A DNA stretch of 64,000 nucleotides, taken from assembly GCF_002288925.2 (NCBI RefSeq), contig NW_022098067.1, forward strand, positions 5,017,017-5,081,016. The letters run 5' to 3'. The DNA is from Delphinapterus leucas (Eukaryota > Chordata > Mammalia > Artiodactyla > Monodontidae). How positions within the stretch are numbered: position 1 is the first letter of the stretch; each line of letters opens with the position of its first letter. Made by a program: the position numbers and the translations under genes. Shown here in pieces: positions 47,861 to 60,653 of the stretch. A model generated the notes under the pieces. That model was not told the DNA's origin, searched no databases, and was given only the letters and a program-made list of their open reading frames with translations.

Positions 47861-50130
47861 TTCCCCTAGAACTATGCCATATTCTGCTTTTCTGTTTATG
47901 ACCAAAACAACAACAAAGCCATTCTGTTGGCTCTCCATTGTCTATAAAATAAGGACTAAACCTAATCAGCACCTTAACTCTTTCCCCAAGCTACATTTTC
48001 AAACCTATATCCAATTAAATGAATAACATTCCACCATAATATTATGGCATTAAGCGTACCAGAATAATGGCTATTCTGTACATTGCTGCCTCCTTAGCCA
48101 TGCTGTTATTGTTTTGTTTTGTTTGTTACATTTGTTTTGTCTGTTATATTTGTTTTGTCTATTATATTTGTCTTGCATTTGTGTGTTTTCCTATATTATC
48201 CATCCTTCTTGGCCCAGCTCAACCCCTATGAAGTCAACCCCAATACTCACATTCTCTTTAATAAAAATTATTTGCTTCTTCCTTAGGAAATTTATAACTT
48301 TAGTCACATTTAACTGTTGACATTTAACATATGACATCTTTCAAATAAATAATTTATGTATATTCCTGTGTATTTTGAACTAGACTATAAGAACATTCAT
48401 GTCTGGGACCATAGCTTGTTCATCTTTGTACACTATAGTAAGAGCAATTTATTAATATTTTTGAATTAAATTATAACTGTTACACTAATGCAGGATATTC
48501 ATTCTGATGAATAAGGAAAATTATATCCTAATGTATACTTATTCATTTCTTATTCACTTTTTCATACATTGCTTTTCCATCTAAAATGTTTATCAAGGCA
48601 CTACTATGTGCCTGATACCAGATACCCAATAGATGTGGAAAACTGCAACTTATTGTATAATTTTATTCTATAAATAAGCCCATTATGATGGCATTTGGGG
48701 AACATAATATTGACTTTATATTTTAAATTAAAAAGAAAGAAGTTTGTTTTTTAAAATAAATCAGAAAATTATTGTGGGTGTCTGCATTAATAACCATAGC
48801 TCAGGATCCTGGGTTGTAACATAGTACTATTCATGTCAGTAGCCAGACAGATTGGAAACAATGTCCTGTGTCAAATCCCAGGAAGGAAATCCCTAAGGGA
48901 ATAGAAAAGTGATTTAATCGAATGACTAGGTGAATGAGACTAACCAAAGGAGGATAAAACCTCAGAAAAAAGTCTTTATAAATTGGGTTTAATTAAAGTG
49001 AACATGTCCAGTTCTACTGTACATTCTTTAATGCCTAAGCTGACAAGGCTCTAGAAAGGGGGCAGATTTTTCTTTTTGATATGTGTACGTTTAAATATCT
49101 TGAATCTAGAAACTACTTCCAAAACTCGCCATTAAAATTCCCTTAGGCAAGGGAATTTAATCTTTGGAGTTACCAAAGATTGAATAATTAGCCCTTTCTG
49201 TCATTAACTATTTTTAGTATTATCACTGTCAACCTTTTGCAGTGAAAGTATAAAATGTACCAATAGCTAGTCCATTCAAATATTTCACATAGCTACGTTA
49301 TTGTATCTTTAAGATAGTATCCTTAAAGAGGAAACATTAATTACCATGCAATGGCACATAAACAAAATTAACCAGGCATCATAGTTTAATTTTAAGAAAC
49401 AGTCATTTGTTCAACTTTCAGAGCTAAATTTATCCTTACAAGTTAAATTTTAGCAGAATAACTTATTTTATTTTATAGCTGTTAACTTGATTGACAAGTA
49501 GGACGACCCATCAAGTACGTTTCTGTTCTTGTAATTCCTTGAAAATAAAACCTTGAAAATATTTCCCAAGAGAAAAGAAAGAAATACATCAAGGGAAAAA
49601 AAACGAAACTGCCTTTCTGATTGAGTATTTTTAAGATAAAATATAGAAATTTTTCTCCATCCACTGTTCGACTGTAAAATGCCTTGGTTTTGGAGTGATT
49701 GGCATAAATCAAATATTTCATTAATATTTAACAACCATTTATAGTGTTGCATGATTCATTTCATTTCTAGTAGTGTCATTCTGTATTTGTATGCAATTTG
49801 AATTGGTGCTATATTTTCTAATTGCAGCAAGGTCTTATCTTTCCCATATAAGAATTTAAAAATTTATCTTTTTAATAACATTGAAGTATTCAATATTTTA
49901 TTATGTTGTTATTATTGGGTCATTTAGCACTAGATGTTTACACGTGGCTACGCTATATTGGATATCATCTGAGTCATGTGAGTGAACGTGGTTTTCATCA
50001 CCCACTTTCACAGTAAGACTGACATACAGACAGAACTGCATATTTGGGGTCTGTGTTCCATGGGGCATCTTACAGTTTCACATCCTTCTGTTATGGTATA
50101 AGAAAGACTGGAACTTTACTACCATATTTT
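47861..50130. other. AT-rich intronic sequence
   Basis: No gene is recognised. It contains the short tandem repeat at 48106-48178. Confidence 0.45.
48106..48178 (+). repeat. imperfect short tandem repeat, unit about 20 nt
   Basis: Variants of TTTGTTTTGTCTGTTATATT occur about three times in a row, bordered by TTTGT-rich sequence. Confidence 0.85.
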
Positions 50131-50134
50131 TTAA

Positions 50135-50910
50135 AGTGACATTGAATTAACATACCACAAAATTCACCTTTTTAAAGTGTACAATACAGTGGTTTTTAAG
50201 ATAATTAGTATATTCAAAGTTGATTAACTTTCACTACTATCTAATTCCAGAACATTTTTATCACTTAAAAAGAAAAAACCACTGTACTAATTAACAGTCA
50301 CTTCCCATTCCCTTCTCTCTCCTAGCCTCTTACAACTATAGTATTTCTCTCTCAGTGGATTTGTCTCTTCTGGACATTTCATATAAATGGAATGAATACA
50401 GTATGTGGCCTTTTGTGACTGGCTTCCTTCACTTAGCCTAATGTTTTCAAGGTTCATTCATGTTGTAGAATGTACCAGTACTCCATTCATTTTTATGGCT
50501 AATAATATTCCATTTTGTTTATTCATTCTATTTATTGACTTCTCACTTTCCTTTTTTTTTTTTTGCCTACTATAAATACTGCTGCTATGTACATTCACGT
50601 ACAAGCTTTTGTGTGAATACACATTTTCAGTTCTCTTGGGTACATACCTAGGAATACAATTGCTGGCTCATATGGTAACTCTATGTTTAACTTTTTGAAG
50701 AACTGCTAAATGTTTTCCAAAGCAGCTGCACTGTTTTAACTTCTGACCAGCAATGTTTGAGGCTTCCAATATTTATACATCTTCACCAACACTTGTTATT
50801 ATTGTTTATCTTAAATACCATATTTTTAAGTAAATATTTCATTTATGGTTTGCATGACTTTTTTGCATATGGATTTTGAGGAGTTCCTAACTTTATGTAG
50901 CATAAATTTC
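50135..50910 (-). mobile_element. old L1 3' fragment
   Basis: The plus strand reads GTGACATTGAATTAACATAC, AAAGTGTACAATACAGTGGT, CATATAAATGGAATGAATAC, CCATTCATTTTTATGGCTAA, the complement of an old L1 3'UTR and ORF2 end. The inner boundary is approximate. Confidence 0.8.
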
Positions 50911-53247
50911 TTTTAGAAAATTCATTTGACTGGTAGGTATTTTGTCAATCCTTTTGGAATACAATGTCACTTAAAAACAATGTGATGATGTCATCTGTAA
51001 ATATTTTTGAAGAAAGGCATATTGTGTATTATTTAAGATCAATATCTTGAAGGTTCTATTGAGTTACAGGTGAAATTGATGAGTACATTTCACTACATCA
51101 CAGATATTGGACTTTTCCCACCTGCTGTGTTAAAATGGGCAATCAGCTTTATAATTTCAATGTCCTTATCTCTACTCTTCTGAAGTTATAAAAATGTATT
51201 GAAGGAAACACATCATTTGCAAACAAACAGACAAAATAGAAATCTTCAGGCCTCCTTTATGTTTTTCTTAGTCCTACTTACTATTGGCAGTTAGAGGTAA
51301 AGTTTCCTAGAATATTCCCGTAAAAATTAAGCTACATGATAAATAATGAATACTGTACATGGTCCTTTCAGAAATTTTAGAAATATTTATTGCTAAATAT
51401 CAGTACAACTGTTAGAAGTATGTATATTAATTGGAAATACAGTTATTCCAAAGGTAAATAGAAGACTCATTGTCAGAAAAGTTAATGAAAGTTGGATGAT
51501 AGGAACAGATGACTTCTAAGGAATCTCCCAAACTTAATATCTGATAATTCTAAGCCTAAATGTAAATGTTATGGCATGAGTTCCTTGAAAGAAAAGTCTG
51601 AGATGAGGTCTTGGGTATAGGTAGTTTATTTGAAAGTGATACCAGGGGTCAGGAGTGAGAATGGAGAGTGAGACAAAGAGGAAAGGACAATGTAAATTTA
51701 CATTTTCAAGGTCACATCCTGTGAGCAATGTGGACTTGATGCTGCTGGGATTTCTCATAGGAGACATAAAGACTACCTCTTAAAGTCTCTGTCCAGGAGA
51801 AGGCAGGCAAGAATATTTATCCACTTGTTCTGACCTATAAGTGTTGAATATTGCCCTAAGGGCATTAGCTCCCTCTCACTAACTCACCCCAGTGGACTCC
51901 ACAGGATTAGAAAAACTCCAGGGTAAAAAAGTGAAAACAACAACAACAAAAACATGAATGTGCTTGAGGCAAAAACTCATCAATACAGAGTGAGTCTAAG
52001 AGCTTCTAGAACTGTCCACCACAACTATGGGTGAACTCACAGGTGGGCTCAGGAGCTGCAAAGTGGAACAGCCAAAGGATTTGACAGGCATGGACATGTA
52101 ACATGATTGATTTCACACACAAATGAAAACTTGACACCCAAATATCACCTAAAACATTAGACTTCAAATATTTTTTCTTATGAACAATAGTAAGAAAAAA
52201 TTATATCATGATTCTACTGGGCATACAGAGACAAAAATTTATGAAACAATATTTACCCTTGCTGTGTACAAAGCAATCTGATATTTTCTATTCTATACTA
52301 TACTGTGTTATTCTGCTTTGTTCTTTTTAATTAAAAAAATGATGTTCATAACTCCCTAAATTAATTTCAAAACCCATGGCTTGGAACACTGGCTGAAAAG
52401 ATAAACTAATTTACTGAGAAGTTAAAATATAGCATATTAATATAATTAAAATCACATGACCTGGAGCCATATACAATGAAATTTTTAAAAGTAAAGGTTA
52501 TAATATCAAGGTCAGTTAAAAGAGAGCAGACAGAATTGTTTAAAAAATTAGAAAATAGGGTTTCTTGGGTTCATGTTCCATGGTTCTGAATTTCATCTGT
52601 CAGTGTTTCAGAATCTATAAATGGGTAAAGAACACCTAACTCCCTAAGAGAACAAACAGGGTGGAGACACAGAAGCACTGAATAATGAGGTGCTGTGTCT
52701 CCTCTTTTTCCCTCAGCTTCTTTCCCTCTGTCCCAATTCATGTATGTATAGTCAGGAGACATAGCATACACATTCTGTATATGTACATGCATATATACAC
52801 AGCCAGGTGTGTATTGCTCTATAGAGCTGACTAGTGTTATTACCTCAGGATCCTTTTGCATTTTATGTTTGTTTCAGGTTTATTGTTTTGACAGTTGTCA
52901 TTTTTAGGTATATTTTCTCCTTTCATAGGAAAAGGGCTTTTAATCTCCTAATAGCAGAGCTCTATTATCATAATTACCTTTTAAAACAGAGAAAGTTGCC
53001 TCCAATTTTTATACTCTGAAGTTTTAACATAATAATTTAACCACCCACCTTACCATCAAAATCAAAAAAAAAAAGTTTAACTACTTTAATATTTTTTATT
53101 TCTTCATTTTATTTGGAGGAAATGAGAGTTTAAGAATCTGGGAAATTCTACCAAGCCTCTCTAAGCTTTGGTTGACTCTTCTACCATCAGCTATTGTGTT
53201 TAAGGATATCACTGCCACAAGAATCCACGGCACTGCTGTTTTAATTC

Positions 53248-53279
53248 TAATATTCTAATAAAGGACTATTAGAATATTA
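53248..53279. repeat. perfect AT-rich inverted repeat
   Basis: The arms are TAATATTCTAATA (53248-53260) and TATTAGAATATTA (53267-53279), 13 bp, perfectly complementary with a 6-nt spacer (AAGGAC). Confidence 0.9.
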
Positions 53280-53524
53280 ACATTCTAATAAAAGGGTACT
53301 GTTAAAGTTTAAGGGTAAGTGAACAAGTAAGGGGATGCTGGTGTATGCAACCCTTCCTGGGAACAACCACCCCAACCCTAGCACTTTTGTAAACTTCTCT
53401 CATGGGAAAGATAACACATGTGCACACACACACACCACTAAATCTACAGGTCACCTCTCAGTATTAAGATCTCACAACATCCCAGTTCTAATTGATTATT
53501 TTCCAATTGCTGGAGGAAAAAATC

Positions 53525-53583
53525 AAAACCAATCAAACAAAAAAACAAAAAAAAAACAAACAAACAAACAAAAAAAAAAACAC
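53525..53583. repeat. A-rich (CAAA)n low-complexity tract
   Basis: Runs of A interrupted by single C, including consecutive AAAC units. Confidence 0.9.
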
Positions 53584-53604
53584 AAAGGTTTGGTAGCAGG
53601 GTTG

Positions 53605-54050
53605 TTATGAAACTCAAGTCCCACTGCTTGCCACTGGAAAATCAACACACGAGAAAGGCAAATGTTGATAGAGGAAAGTTGCTTTTAATCAGAATGCCAA
53701 AATCTGGGGTGATGGTGGATTAAAACCATCTCTGAAGATTCTGCTTGGCCATGAAAGTTTTTAAAGGGAAAAAGGGAAGTAATCTCCATTAATCACTGAG
53801 ATAGGGGGTCATAGTTGTCACCACCCCCCACTGCGTGCAGGCTTCTGGATTTATAGTCATCTTTATTTAGATGCTGTCTTGTTCACACAGTTTTTTTCAT
53901 GAGAGTACTGAAGGGGAAACTAGGGAAGAGATCTGGTCATTTGTTATTTACTTATTCTTCATTTCTACTTCTTTGATCTACAGAAAAAAACAGGTTAAGC
54001 AAGATATTGTGTGATCAGAAGATCTGGAAGGTGTGCTAAGGCCAAAGATC
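53605..54050 (-). mobile_element. LTR-like element in the 53.6-56.6 kb cluster
   Basis: TGCTTTTAATCAGAATGCCA on the plus strand, followed by GC-richer sequence and a T-rich end, resembles the complement of a retroviral LTR. Family not identified; boundaries approximate. Confidence 0.45.
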
Positions 54051-54086
54051 AGTAGAGCATGGGGGTACCGGATTTAAAATTTAGTT

Positions 54087-54530
54087 ATGTCGACTGAAAA
54101 AAAATGCGCAATATGGGAGTTGTGAGTTAAGCTTTATTTGGGGCAAAATGAGGACTACAGCCCAGGAGACAGCATTTCAGATAGTTCTGAGAAACTGCTC
54201 CATAGAGGTAGGGGGGAAGGTCAGTATATATGTGATTTTGGTAAAGGGGGAGTACATGCAATCAAGCACAATTTTTTGCAGAAGGTTGCTGCTAGTCTCG
54301 TGGAGGTTACTGCTATTCACGAAGAGCAGACGTCACCATGAAAGATTTTAGTGCTTTTCTAGATAAGAGGAGATACAAGAATTGGGCTCATAAAGTCTTC
54401 TCCTGAAAATATCTAACTATCTGAAGGCCTATTCTGCCAGTTTCCCCAGAGCACAGAGTACCTCATTCCTGATCTCTACCCTGAACTCCTTTCAGGGGAT
54501 GTTGAAGTTGCCATTGCAACAGTTCATAAT
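54087..54530 (-). mobile_element. retroviral LTR-like element, diverged member of the B family (copy B3)
   Basis: It begins TGTCGACTGAAAAAAAATGC, like TGTTGACTGAAAAAAAAATG at 59494, then AAGCTTTATTTGGGGCAAAA and CAGGAGACAGCATTTCAGAT, parallel to the other two copies. It diverges further from B1 and B2 than they do from each other. The 3' boundary is uncertain. Confidence 0.6.
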
Positions 54531-55310
54531 GTAATCCTTGTAGAGGTAAATGGCAAGTGCCAATTTGTAGTTGGCAGTTACAATGTAGCTTTGCTTAAAC
54601 TGACAAGAAAAGGAGTTTCCTGCTGAGTGTGGTTTCCTGCAAAGAGCTACTTACAGGGGAAAGAAAAACCAAAAAACCACGAAGTCATAGCCTTTCTTTT
54701 TGCCATATATTGCTGTATGTCTTCTACAACTGGATTCACAGGTGTTTCTAAAAAGCACCTTTAGGGTTAATCCTTTGGTAGTTGGCTTCTCCACATTACA
54801 GTGGATCTTGTAGGATAGCAGTCTTAAAACTTATCTCATGTGATGTTACATGGGTGTCATATGAAATGAAATTTTGGTGATAAAGTAACTTTGGGAAGTG
54901 CCTACTACATGAGGATTTACAAAGCACTTTTAAGATTCTGAAAAGTCTCAAGGTTAAAAAATTCATTCAATTTTTTAACCCAGTATTTCCCAGTATATTA
55001 TATCGTAAAACTTTTTCTGGTATTTGAAAGACAGTGATTATTTATTTGCACAACTCAGTTTGAAAAGAGGATTCTAACTAGAGTGCCATTTAGTTACTTC
55101 CTAGGTGCCCAAACATTCTTTTTTTCTATGATGCTTTCTTTTCCTTCTAAGTTCCCTTGGAAAACTCTCTCATCTCTTCAGACAACAAACCTTCCTTTTC
55201 TGGATAATTTTGTAGTAGGGAATAACAAACCTGGCTCCATGTTTGATGTGTTTCTTTTACTTTATCCTTTGTATTCTATTGCTTCTGCTACAAGTTAATC
55301 ACTAAAAGGA

Positions 55311-55700
55311 TGCTGCCTATAGCTTAAAGTATACATAATGGCCTATCTCCTGGAACCCTGCCCCCCATGCCTGACTGTTAAACTAAAACCTTTGTTTAGT
55401 CCCAGGAAACATCCTGACCCAGCCCACCTGGCTACAGGAAAGAGGAAATTAACACATCCCCTCCCAGAGTCTGGCTGAAACCAGGAAATGTTTGCAACAA
55501 GTTATGACCTTTTTACTTTACTTCCACACCTCTTTGTTCTGTAAAAGAAACTAGCATTCAGAGCCTGGCAAGATGGTTCTCTGGGACATTAGTCTGCCAT
55601 CTTCTTGGACTCTCTGCTCTCCGAATGAAGTTGTTACCCCTTGTCTCCCAATTCACTGGCCTGCTGTGAGGTAAGAAGTATGATCTTGGACTCAGTAACA
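55311..55700 (+). mobile_element. solo retroviral LTR
   Basis: About 390 bp, TG...CA ends (TGCTGCCTATAG ... CTCAGTAACA). Features: TGTTCTGTAAAAGAAACTAG (TATA-like region), GCAAGATGGTTCTCTGGGAC, and CCGAATGAAGTTG, where the poly-A signal AATAAA would be expected and reads AATGAA. No internal genes are seen. Confidence 0.7.
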
Positions 55701-55884
55701 ATTTCTTTATTCCACCACCAACCTTAATTTCAGTGATGTTAGCTATAACCACAGAATAATGTCTGTTTGTATATGTAAATTTTAAAATGTCACAGCATTG
55801 ATTCTTGAGTCTTATCTTTTATTTACTTTGACATATCAATGTGTCTATTCAAGTTCCAGAGAGGTGAACTTCCTCTCTTCTTTC

Positions 55885-56630
55885 TGTTACCGAAATATCG
55901 GTTTCCCTGTGCATTGATGCCAAACAGAAATACAGAGACAGATTTTGGAGGAAGAGAGAGATGGGTTTATTTTTCTGCCAGGCAGAAGGGAAGACACAGC
56001 AAGCTAGTGCCTCAAGAACTGTGCCCCTCTCCTTCGGGAATAGGAGAAGATTTTATATGTGGGGCTCGCAGTCCGGGGTATATGATAAGGATCAAAGTAG
56101 TGAAGGTCTTGCATTCTTCTTCCTGCATTATTTCAAGACAGTCATATTGGCCTGTGACCTCTTTTCTGAAATGCAAATGCTACAAAGGGTGATTTTCAAC
56201 AAGGGAGGGCAGGATGTAATTCACATAGTGCTAAAGAGTAATCAGTTAGCTTTGTGAAGTAAAAATCTAGTTACAGATTAGTAACAGTTTAAAAAAAAAA
56301 AAAAACTAGGAGTGATTAACTCTTTCAGGCCAGGTTATGTTTCTTCTCTAGCCTGTTCACTGTTCCCTTTATTCTCCTTGTTCTCAGGAGAGGGAAAACT
56401 TCACTCCTATTTTTGCTGCAAAAATTCCCCACTGCTAGTTCATTCCCTCCATATCAACGGAGGAAGGGAAACGGGAGTCATTCTTGTCTGGCTGAGGACA
56501 AAACTTCAGCTTTGCTCCACTTGACAGACACCAGCTGTCCGGCCCAGTGGCCCATCTATCTCCTATTTCATTTCCCACCTCCATCCAGCAGTGTTTGGAT
56601 AGGTGTTACAGCCGAATAGAGTTGGGTACT
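55885..56630 (-). mobile_element. retroviral LTR-like element, reverse orientation
   Basis: The plus strand shows GATGGGTTTATTTTTCTGCC near the start (complement of an AATAAA signal) and GAGGGAAAACTTCACTCCTA to CAGCTGTCCGGCCCAGTGG near the end. An A-rich tract at 56291-56305 lies inside. Boundaries are approximate, and it may be two adjacent elements. Confidence 0.55.
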
Positions 56631-56754
56631 GGAAGACTGAGGAGTTTCACTTAGAAGGAGAAAATACAGAGATACATTTTGGTTATTACCTTACTTCCCT
56701 GATAATAAGCTTTATTCATTCATTAAAACATCATCATTAGTTTTATTAGTAGGA

Positions 56755-57005
56755 GTGCTAGCCATTTGTTGAGTGTCTACTCCATTCCAAGCATTATGTT
56801 AGAGCATATGTCAATGTTAATTATTTTAGTTCTCACAGCAATCCCCAAAAATATGCCTTGCTTTCCTCACTTTATAAATAAAATAAGCTCAGTTAAAGGA
56901 AGTGATTTGCCCCAGTCACAGGGTAATATATGGCAAAGCCAGAAATCAAACCTAGGTGATTTTAGCACAAAGCTTTTTTCCCCCACTATGACCTGCTGCT
57001 CTCAA
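56755..57005 (-). mobile_element. MIR-like SINE
   Basis: TGTTGAGTGTCTACTCCATT, CCAAGCATTATGTTAGAGCA, CTCACTTTATAAATAAAATA and TGATTTGCCCCAGTCACAGG follow the complement of MIR nearly end to end. Confidence 0.8.
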
Positions 57006-58917
57006 TACTGATCATCTTTTAGGAGCAAGGTGCTCCCAGATTTCAGTGGCTTTCACTCATGGCTTCTACTTTATCAGTTCTGTGCCTGAACCTTTAGTCA
57101 GAGAGAAATTACTTTTATTCATGAATCTTAACACTGTAGCTGTAGATGGAAACTCACCATGTGTTTCCATCATTATCTCTCTAACAGATATTGATAATGA
57201 CTGTCAAAATAATTGAAAATATACAATCTTGAAAACAAAGTCCTAATAAAAATGGTATAAATTGAAGTTACATTAGATAGTAAGCATATTTGCTAGCCCC
57301 AAAATATACCCTTATGGCTGTAATTAGTGCAGAACCACGGTAGGATTTAAGGAATGCTTGAAGAATTTATTGGCAAGCGACAGAATGTGTTACCCAGGTG
57401 TAAGATGTCACAATGGCCATAAAGGGCCATAGTTGCAAATATAGTTTATTCTGAGAACAGCTGTGTTGCATATTAGGATAGTAATTACGTATGGTTAGTA
57501 ATTATTTATTGGGTATCTATTGTGTACAGATGGGTGAGTAGTTAAGAAGGAAGTATCCATTAGCTTTTGTTGCTATGGAATAAACACTGATTAATGTTCA
57601 TGCCATATCATAAAAATAATTTTAATATTAAAATCTCAATGCACTGAAATAGTGATATGTAGCGACAAATGGTAATTACAATAAATATTTGATAGGATTT
57701 TATTGTTTAAAAATGAGATGCAATTTAATGAGGGATATACTACACAGTGTATTAAAATGGCTAATAAATGTTTTTTAGAAGGTGAAAAACAATTATACAA
57801 AACACTCCTCACTTCTTTTTAAGAGAGGGAAAGAGCATATGTGTGTGTGTGAGAGTGTGTGTGTGTGTGTGTGTGTGCGTGTACATTTCCCAAGAATTGT
57901 TGTGATGTTTAGTAAGAGTCTTTTAAGTACAGGTGTCATTAAATAAAAATACAAGAGCTAAATAATTTTCAATATGAATATTGTATTCTAGTAACTTCTG
58001 GTCACACTTACCATGAGCTATTTAAAAGGGGTAAAGCTATGCCAAATAATTCAATCCTTCCTTTCCTTTTTAATATATTCTATTAACTCGGTGAATTTGA
58101 CTCGTTTTTCTCTCTCCTTAATCTAGCAATTTTTTATTTTTTCTTATTAACAGTGTTTTATTAGCATTTTAAATGATTTCATGCAAAGCAATTTACGCTC
58201 AAGAGCTTAAAAAAATCCAAAATATTTAGTTAGACAACATTTTTGGAAATGTTAAAGTGGAAGCATGATTTAAAATGTAACAATTTAAGGACAAAGAGAA
58301 GTCATTCATTATTCACTTTTGACAATATAAGTGTCTATTGAAATATGGGTTTTGATGAAGTATATAATTAGCTGCTTTTCCATGGACATAAAATGAGTTC
58401 TGCCCCTATGCCCCACCTCATCATTCTGTGATGGCAAGTTACAATTTTCAAATGTTAGGGAAGTCCTAGTGGCCTCTCTTTTCACTTATTCATATGGGTT
58501 CTCGGTTTCTCTTCAAACATCTCCTAAAACAAGTTCATTGTATGACATGACAAGGAAATCTTCCTGCTCATTACCTTTCATAATCATGTCTTTCAAAAAA
58601 GCCTAAGAAAATATAAGATCAAAGGATAGTATGGGGAAAGTGTACAAGATAAGGTTAAATTGTTCAAGTCAACAGTTCTGATTTTTTTTTTTAAAAAAAA
58701 ACATTTATTTTTATGAGCACACAGGAACATATTTGTTCAATGGAAATTTCCAAGGGATCTCACATACTCCTCAACTTCTTTGTTTCCAGTATTCTTTTCA
58801 ATTCTGAGTGATAGCAAACTGTATTTCTTTCACTTAATGCAGTAATGGATGGAAGATAGGTATACTAATAATTTAATAATGATGTATATTGTACATCCAT
58901 GGTTTTCTTGTTTATTT
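57006..58917. other. AT-rich intronic sequence
   Basis: No gene is recognised. It holds the GT microsatellite at 57838-57884. Confidence 0.45.
57838..57884. repeat. (TG)n microsatellite
   Basis: TG dinucleotide run with a GAGAG interruption and one CG near the end. Confidence 0.95.
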
Positions 58918-58919
58918 CT

Positions 58920-59134
58920 TTTTTTTTTTTTTTTTTTTTTTGCGATACGCGGGCCTCTCACTGCTGTGGCCTCTCCCGTTGCGGAACAACAGGCTCCGGA
59001 CGCGCAGGCCCAGCGGCCATGGCTCACGGGCACAGCCGCTCCGCGGCACGTGGGATCCTCCCAGACCGGGGCACGAACCCATGTCCCCTGCATCGGCAGG
59101 CGGACTCTCAACCACTGCGCCACCATGGAAGCCC
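58920..59134 (-). mobile_element. young CHR-type SINE
   Basis: Minus-strand short-form SINE. The plus strand has a T-run (A-tail) to 58941, then GCGATACGCGGGCCTCTCAC, GCTCCGGACGCGCAGGCCCA and the head CCACCATGGAAGCCC. It is rich in CpG, and the B box is present as the complement GGGGCACGAACCC. The likely target duplication is GTTTATTTCT at 58910-58919 and 59140-59149. Confidence 0.93.
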
Positions 59135-59274
59135 TGTTAGTTTATTTCTAACCTAGTTTCTAAATTAGAACATGATTGGGGTGGGTTCTTAAACTAGAGA
59201 CTTACAAACTAGGTAAGCTTTTATTTTCAGAATGGTATGTTAAACTCTGGATTTTTGTATCTGACTCTGCTCAC

Positions 59275-59490
59275 GTTCATAAATTTAATTCATTTCGACA
59301 AACGTTTGCTGAATGCCTAAAATAGTGAAGCACACTATTCTAGGAATTAGATTCTCCATTCAAGATTCTGGCATATGCTATATTATGTGAAAAACTAAAG
59401 ATTAAATATATAATAGTAATGACTATCCCTGACCTCAATGGCTCACAAACTAGTGGGGGAAACAGACATACAAACAGATGATTATATGTA
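59275..59490 (+). mobile_element. old interspersed repeat fragment (L2/MIR-like)
   Basis: CGACAAACGTTTGCTGAATG, CACACTATTCTAGGAATTAG and CTAGTGGGGGAAACAGACAT follow the same old repeat as at 39895. Family assignment uncertain. Confidence 0.55.
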
Positions 59491-59493
59491 AGT

Positions 59494-60013
59494 GTTGACT
59501 GAAAAAAAAATGCACAACCTAAAAGCTGAGAATTGTGTTTTACTTGGCAGACTTTCTGAGGACTTCAAGTCCAGGAGGCAGCCTCTGAGAATATTTCTGA
59601 GGGACTGCTCCAAAGAGACAAGGGAGGAGCCAGGATATATCAGAGTTTTTGCATCAAAGACCAGGTAGTTGGAACATCAAAAGATAACTGTTAAATATTT
59701 TTAAATCTCGTTAAGAAATTTAGCATTTTTCTGTATATGGAAAGATGCAAGGGTCTGGGCTTATTGAAATCATTCCTTTGATATGCACCTTAGCACCCTA
59801 GATGGGGCAGTATCCTGTTCTGTCCCATTCTGAGTCCCCTCAGGGTGCATCACTGAGGGTAGCTGCAGTGGCTGAGGACTGGGCAGCTGGCAGCCCATTT
59901 GTCTCCACCCTCCGTCTCCATTCCCTCAGTGCTCACTATCAGGGTGGGTGTGGTGGCTTGATACCTACAACATGCTTTGTTTACTGATATGGCAGTCCAC
60001 ATTTTTCATTCAC
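59494..60013 (-). mobile_element. retroviral LTR-like element (copy B2)
   Basis: It aligns over most of its length with 37934-38477, including TGCACAACCTAAAAGCTGAG, AAGGGAGGAGCCAGGATATA, GGTCTGGGCTTATTGAAATC and ATTCTGAGTCCCCTCAGGG. The insertion point is directly after the old repeat at 59275-59490. Confidence 0.68.
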
Positions 60014-60170
60014 ATAAGTGAAAAATAAGTATATTGAGAACATATGAAAGATTGAGGAGGACCCAACACAAGTAATCATGAAAAACACCATCTTATTATT
60101 AATACAGAGTAAATGGAGGGTAATGAAGGACAAAAAGTGAGACAGAAACCACATCGTGGAATACTTTGTG

Positions 60171-60240
60171 GTCAGGTTAAAGAATATGACTTTTTTCAAT
60201 TGGATGTCAGGTTAAAGAATATGACATTTTTCAATCAGGG
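60171..60240 (+). repeat. tandem duplication of about 35 nt
   Basis: Unit 1 (60171-60205) and unit 2 (60206-60240) both begin GTCAGGTTAAAGAATATGAC and continue with TTTTTTCAAT or ATTTTTCAAT, with a few end differences. Confidence 0.9.
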
Positions 60241-60653
60241 AAAAGACCACTCTGGTAGATTTGTGGCTTATGAATTTGAAGGGACAAGGTCAGGAACAGA
60301 AAGATCAATTTGGAGGTTACTGTGGGGAGTCCTGTAAGCGACGATGCTAGCCTGAACTAAGGGAGCAGTATTAGGGGAGTTGAAGAAGGGTTCAAAAATA
60401 CATATGAATCTGAATTGACAGAAATTATTATTTGATTAGATAAGGTACACAAAGGGGCAAAAGACTGCTTCCAGGATCCTAGCGTGGGTGGGAGCAAGTG
60501 AGCAGTGTGATACTGTGACATTAACATGGACCTTTCAAAGATCAAAGGAACATATGTGTACTTTTATTTACTTTTTATTTTTAAAACCTAAGAAAAACTG
60601 TTAGGTTAACAGACAAATGGCAAACAAAACCAAAATTGGATCTTCATGAAAAG

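Larger units (their letters stand above)
50911..53590. other. intronic sequence, with a possible old LTR-like stretch at 51580-52060
   Basis: No gene is seen. At 51580-52060 the text (GGTAGTTTATTTGAAAGTGA, ATATTGCCCTAAGGGCATTA) looks like an old reverse-oriented LTR, but I cannot name it. The hairpin at 53248-53279 and the A-rich CAAA run at 53525-53583 also lie here. Confidence 0.4.

Noticed and set aside
49468..49752. 94-codon minus-strand open frame in unique AT-rich intron
   Set aside because: It has no recognisable motif, a competing overlapping frame (49482-49721) and no splice or promoter context. Length is within chance for this much sequence.
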